Below are positions 13,370-16,084 of a stretch of DNA of 16,084 nucleotides, piece after piece. The stretch spans positions 1-16,084 of the forward strand of contig JBBSDV010000060.1 of the NCBI GenBank assembly GCA_038240335.1. Reading direction: 5' to 3'. The notes beneath the pieces are model-generated. The model ran no database searches. It saw only the letters and a list, made by a program, of their open reading frames with translations, and was not told where the DNA came from. Made by a program: the position numbers and the translations under genes. The DNA is from JBBSDV01 sp038240335 (GTDB taxonomy: Bacteria; Chloroflexota; Dehalococcoidia; DSTF01; JACRBR01). Each line of letters opens with the position of its first letter. Positions within the stretch are counted from its first letter, which is position 1.

Positions 13370-13792
13370 ATGCCGAAGAACGACGAGATGCGCGCAGTGC
13401 TGCAGGAGCATGTTGACGCCGAGAATGCGCATGACCGCGCTCGCGTACTCGCGACGTACGCCGACGACGGCCCGGAGTTCGAGGACGTTCCGACGGGACG
13501 GCGCTTTACCGGCGACGACGAGATCATCGGCAACTATCGGAACTTGTGGGACGGATTTCCCAGCCTCGTGCGCCGGATCGATCGCTGGACGTTCGGCGAC
13601 GACGCGTGCGTGATCGAATTGACGCTGAGCGGCACGCAGGACGGCGAGTACCGCGGCATCGCGCCGACGGGCCGACGCCTCGATTTGCGGATCATCGCGC
13701 ACTTCGAATTCGACGCAAACGGCCTGATCAAGCGGGAGACTGCGTACTACGACTCGCTGACGTTCATGCGGCAGCTGGGCCTCACGACGTAG
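13370..13792 (+). CDS. SnoaL/NTF2-like protein
   Basis: A 140-residue single-domain protein with the alpha+beta cone of the NTF2-like superfamily. An N-terminal helix (MRAVLQEHVDAENAHDRARVLATYADDG) leads to EFEDVPTGRRFTGDDEIIGNYRNLWDGFP, typical of SnoaL-like polyketide cyclase relatives, then strands ACVIELTLSGTQDG and RLDLRIIAHFEFDANGLIKRETAYYD, and a closing helix (SLTFMRQLGL). Members bind small hydrophobic ligands or act as cyclases, isomerases or epoxide hydrolases; the reaction here cannot be told. There is no secretion signal. The ATG at 13370 is supported by a -10 box six bases upstream. It stands alone, with no biosynthetic cluster around it. Confidence 0.85.
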   Translation: MPKNDEMRAVLQEHVDAENAHDRARVLATYADDGPEFEDVPTGRRFTGDDEIIGNYRNLWDGFPSLVRRIDRWTFGDDACVIELTLSGTQDGEYRGIAPTGRRLDLRIIAHFEFDANGLIKRETAYYDSLTFMRQLGLTT

Positions 13793-13823
13793 CCGCTTCC
13801 TGGCTCCGGACGCGGCACGACTC

Positions 13824-13928
13824 CCGGGATCCCGGCACGGACAGAAGCCCCGCTGGAAGCGAGGCTTCGGTCGCAGGGAAGGAAGGAGGTAGCCGGACAA
13901 TCGCTCCTGCACAGCGATCAAGGGCTAC
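13824..13928. other. Structured non-coding block: palindrome and two hairpins in series
   Basis: Three elements follow each other. First, the 12-bp palindrome CCGGGATCCCGG (13824-13835). Second, a hairpin in which GAAGCC (13844-13849) pairs with GGCTTC (13863-13868) and CGCT (13851-13854) pairs with AGCG (13858-13861), with one mismatch and a GGA loop. Third, a nested structure in which GTAGCC (13889-13894) pairs with GGCTAC (13923-13928) outside and ATCGCT (13900-13905) pairs with AGCGAT (13913-13918) inside, separated by a 5x4 internal loop. A purine run (GGGAAGGAAGGAGG, 13876-13889) joins the second and third. All pairs are Watson-Crick, so the strand is not resolved. It could be a leader RNA, a small RNA or the SnoaL-gene terminator region. 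Confidence 0.45.
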
Positions 13929-14096
13929 TGATAAAATCGGCGGCGATCCTGCCGTCTGATGCGGCCGACGCGGCAAATTAGCGATCTAGAGTGCTGTATT
14001 TCTCGCCAACGCGGTTGCTCGAGGCATGTCGGCTGCGGTGGCGATGCGCGCGGCCTGCCCAGTCCGCGGAGTATCGCGGGCAGAGCGCGAATTCCC

Positions 14097-14102
14097 TACG
14101 AT
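14097..14102 (+). promoter_or_regulatory. -10 element for a leaderless GH15 transcript
   Basis: TACGAT ends six bases before the GTG at 14109, which lacks a ribosome binding site. No good -35 is seen at the expected distance. The arrangement repeats that of the SnoaL-like and hydrolase genes. Confidence 0.45.
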
Positions 14103-14108
14103 GTCGGC

Positions 14109-15968
14109 GTGACGGATGCTCGTCGTTATCCCGACATCGGCGATTACGCGCTGATTGGCGATTCGCGCACGTGCGCGCTCGTCTCTCGCGACGGCTCGAT
14201 CGATTGGATGTGCCTGCCCAATTTCGACAGCGCATCGATGTTCGGCAGGCTGCTCGATTGGGGTCGCGGCGGCCACTTTCAGATTGCGCCCGAGGCCGCG
14301 TACAAAGTCCGCCGCTCGTACCTCGATGCCACGAACGTCCTCATCACAACGTTTATCACCGACGACGGCGAGGTCGATCTGATCGACTTTATGCCGGCGC
14401 TGACGGAAGACGAGAAGCGACGCCAACTGCACCCGTTGCGCTGTCTGATCCGCATGGTCGAGTGCCGGTCCGGCGCGGTCCCGATGCGGATCGACTACGC
14501 GCCGCGCCCGAACTACGGTCAGGGCGGTGTCGATCTGCGCGCACGATCGCCGTTCGAGATCACGGCATCACGAGGGCGCCACGTCACACATCTGCGCAGC
14601 GACGTTGCGCTCAACTCGACCCGTCTCGAAGCGCGCGCGACGTTCGTCGCGACGGCCGGCCGGCGCATCCGCTTCTCGCTGGCGTACTCGAACGGCGAGC
14701 CGGCGGTGATCCTGTCGGACGCGTACGTCGACGACGTGTACAATCGGACGATCGCGTTCTGGCAGGGGTGGTCCGCGGGCTGCACGTATGACGGCGCCTA
14801 CCCTGCCGATGTTTTGCGCAGCGCGTTGACGCTGAAGCTGCTGTCGTATGCACCGTCGGGCGCGATCGTCGCCGCACCGACCACGTCATTGCCCGAACAG
14901 GTCGGCGGCGATCGCAACTGGGACTACCGGTACTGCTGGATTCGTGACGCTGCATTTACGGTGAAGGCGTTCTTGTCGCTCGGGCTCGAGGACGAGGCAC
15001 AGGCGTTCGTCGGCTGGCTGATGACGGCGACGAACCAGACCGCGCCGCGCCTCGACCCGCTCTACACGCTGTACGGCGACCCACACGTCCCCGAGCGCGA
15101 GCTTTCGCATCTAGAGGGGTATCGCGGATCGACGCCGGTGCGGATCGGCAACGCCGCGGCGGATCAGCGGCAACTCGACGTCTACGGCGAGCTGATCGAC
15201 GCGTACCACTCGTACATCAGCGCGATGCACGACAAGGTGAGCCGCGATCAGGCGTCGTTCATCTCGAACGTCGCCGACTACATCGCCAAGCACTGGCGCG
15301 AGCCCGACAACGGCATCTGGGAGGCGCGGATGCCGCCGACGCAGTACACGCATTCGAAGGTGATGGCATGGGATGCGCTCGCCCACGCGATCGCGCTGCA
15401 CCGCGAAGGCATCGTGCGCGGCGATGCCGGCGAGTGGGAGCGGCAGGCGCAGGCGATTCGCGACGAAGTGCTCGCGCGCGGCTACAACACGGAGATCGGC
15501 GCGTTCACGCAGACATTCGAGGGCGACAACCTCGACGCGTCAATCCTCGCGATGCCGCTTGTCGGCATCATCCCGGGAGATGATCCCCGCATGCTCTCGA
15601 CGATCGATGCGATGCAACGCCGGTTGTCCGTCGACGGCTTTCTGCGGCGGTATGATGGCGACGACGGGCTGTCGGGCGGCGAGGGTGCGTTTTTGCTCTG
15701 CAACTTCTGGCTCGCCGCGGCGCTCGCCAGGGCGGGGCGGATCGATGACGCGAAAGAGGTGTTCGAGCGCACTGCCGCCACCAAGAACGACCTCGGTTTG
15801 CTATCGGAGGAGTGGGATGCAAAGACCGGCGAGATGCTCGGCAACTTCCCGCAGGCGTTGAGCCACATCGCGCTGATTACTGCCGCCCTCGCCATCGACC
15901 AGGCCGAGCGCGGCGACACGGCGATGCCGCCGCCGCAGAAGGCGAGCGGCGCGTCGGCGAGGACGTAA
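14109..15968 (+). CDS. Glycoside hydrolase family 15 protein (glucoamylase/trehalase type)
   Basis: 619 residues from GTG at 14109. YPDIGDYALIGDSRTCALVSRDGSIDWMCLP, which opens the protein, and the following beta-sandwich (to about residue 225) form the N-terminal domain found in bacterial GH15 trehalase-like enzymes. The catalytic (alpha/alpha)6 barrel carries LPEQVGGDRNWDYRYCWIRDAAFT (261-284), GIWE with the likely acid E405, THSKVMAWDALAHAI (414-428) and a second acidic site LLSEEWD with E567/E568 followed by GNFPQALSH. Such enzymes invert the anomeric centre while cutting alpha-glucosidic bonds; relatives act on trehalose or on alpha-glucans. There is no signal peptide, so it is probably cytoplasmic, which favours trehalose or glycogen-derived oligosaccharides (inference). 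The length is typical and no frameshift is seen. Confidence 0.93.
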   Translation: MTDARRYPDIGDYALIGDSRTCALVSRDGSIDWMCLPNFDSASMFGRLLDWGRGGHFQIAPEAAYKVRRSYLDATNVLITTFITDDGEVDLIDFMPALTEDEKRRQLHPLRCLIRMVECRSGAVPMRIDYAPRPNYGQGGVDLRARSPFEITASRGRHVTHLRSDVALNSTRLEARATFVATAGRRIRFSLAYSNGEPAVILSDAYVDDVYNRTIAFWQGWSAGCTYDGAYPADVLRSALTLKLLSYAPSGAIVAAPTTSLPEQVGGDRNWDYRYCWIRDAAFTVKAFLSLGLEDEAQAFVGWLMTATNQTAPRLDPLYTLYGDPHVPERELSHLEGYRGSTPVRIGNAAADQRQLDVYGELIDAYHSYISAMHDKVSRDQASFISNVADYIAKHWREPDNGIWEARMPPTQYTHSKVMAWDALAHAIALHREGIVRGDAGEWERQAQAIRDEVLARGYNTEIGAFTQTFEGDNLDASILAMPLVGIIPGDDPRMLSTIDAMQRRLSVDGFLRRYDGDDGLSGGEGAFLLCNFWLAAALARAGRIDDAKEVFERTAATKNDLGLLSEEWDAKTGEMLGNFPQALSHIALITAALAIDQAERGDTAMPPPQKASGASART

Positions 15969-16017
15969 GCGTCATACCGGGTTCCGATAGGCATGCCGGG
16001 AGCCGCTCGGCACCGTC

Positions 16018-16063
16018 CGCCGGTCGAACGTACGATGCGGGCGTCACTGAAGGCCGACCGGCG
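16018..16063. repeat. 9-bp inverted repeat downstream of the GH15 gene
   Basis: CGCCGGTCG (16018-16026) pairs with CGACCGGCG (16055-16063) around a 28-base loop, 50 bases after the GH15 stop. It may be part of a terminator or a regulator site; no T-run follows. The rest of 15969-16084 shows no gene I can support on either strand. Confidence 0.3.
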
Positions 16064-16084
16064 CGGCGAGGATTCTCATCGACA

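Larger units (their letters stand above)
13793..14108. other. Non-coding region upstream of the GH15 gene
   Basis: About 316 bases between two plus-strand genes. The frame upstream of the GH15 start stays open from 13959, but its product is cysteine/arginine-rich and not family-like. The first half (13824-13928) is strongly structured and listed separately. A further hairpin, CTGCCC (14055-14060) with GGGCAG (14078-14083), lies nearer the gene. GATAAAAT at 13930-13937 could hold a plus-strand -10 (TAAAAT), without a clear -35. No tRNA or known riboswitch consensus was recognised. Confidence 0.5.

Noticed and set aside
13253..13921. 222-codon minus-strand frame opposite the SnoaL-like gene
   Set aside because: It is the complement of a well-supported NTF2-like gene and has no motif of its own.
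13800..13928. T-box leader on the minus strand, because GGGAGTCGTGCCGCG resembles the T-box sequence
   Set aside because: Only about 10 of 14 bases fit, the essential UGGN core is missing, and no aminoacyl-tRNA synthetase or amino-acid gene lies downstream on that strand.
13959..14108. N-terminal extension of the GH15 protein by 50 residues
   Set aside because: The sequence is cysteine/arginine-rich and unlike the family, whose proteins start at YPDIGDYALIGD; TACGAT six bases before the GTG supports the shorter form.

Overview
The window is high-GC, gene-dense bacterial DNA: 17 protein genes I can support, and no tRNA, rRNA, CRISPR array, transposase or phage gene. The gene set is split TrkA proteins beside a universal stress protein, a PhoB-type two-component pair, lipoprotein solute-binding proteins, a molybdate ABC transporter and a GH15 glycosidase. 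Together with GTG/TTG starts and several apparently leaderless genes, it fits a high-GC Chloroflexota-like bacterium. That placement is inference from style; an actinobacterium or another high-GC lineage cannot be excluded.

Layout. 1-1853, minus strand: a compact operon reading usp, trkA (NAD domain only), trkA (NAD plus TrkA-C domains), then the 5' end of a prephenate dehydratase gene cut by the window edge. Gaps are +18, -4 and -1 nt, and a good sigma-70-type promoter lies upstream of usp. 1854-2324 has no convincing gene. 2325-2711, plus: a short GGDEF-like protein without the GGDEF motif. 2797-5014, minus: sensor histidine kinase and PhoB-type regulator, separated by 1 nt. 5186-5683, minus: an exported glycine-patterned protein followed by a 14-bp hairpin. 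5969-6145, plus: a 58-residue coiled-coil ORF. 6146-7348, minus: an orphan amide/branched-chain amino-acid type binding lipoprotein. 7441-7800, plus: a small SRPBCC-like protein. 7801-7936: a large imperfect palindrome built of GAACTAC-type heptamers. 7926-11447, minus: an operon of metallo-beta-lactamase-fold hydrolase, modA, modB and modC, with 4-nt overlaps or a 2-nt gap. 11640-12473, plus: a TPR protein with a very acidic tail. 12485-12533: a second heptamer hairpin running into the start of a class I amidotransferase-like (peptidase C26) gene. 13370-13792, plus: a SnoaL/NTF2-like protein. 13793-14108: a non-coding, strongly structured stretch. 14109-15968, plus: a GH15 glucoamylase/trehalase-type enzyme.

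How it fits together: the usp-trkA-trkA cluster probably regulates potassium uptake, though the membrane subunit is not here. The mod operon imports molybdate, for molybdenum cofactor. The two-component pair senses an unknown envelope signal. The rest are separate housekeeping or accessory units.

The window is mostly ordinary and I see no clear new multi-gene system. The observations most worth checking are the two related heptamer palindromes that touch coding ends, the repeated TANNNT-N6/7-start arrangement at four genes without a Shine-Dalgarno sequence, the structured non-coding block at 13824-13928, the hydrolase translationally coupled to modABC, and the degenerate GGDEF protein.
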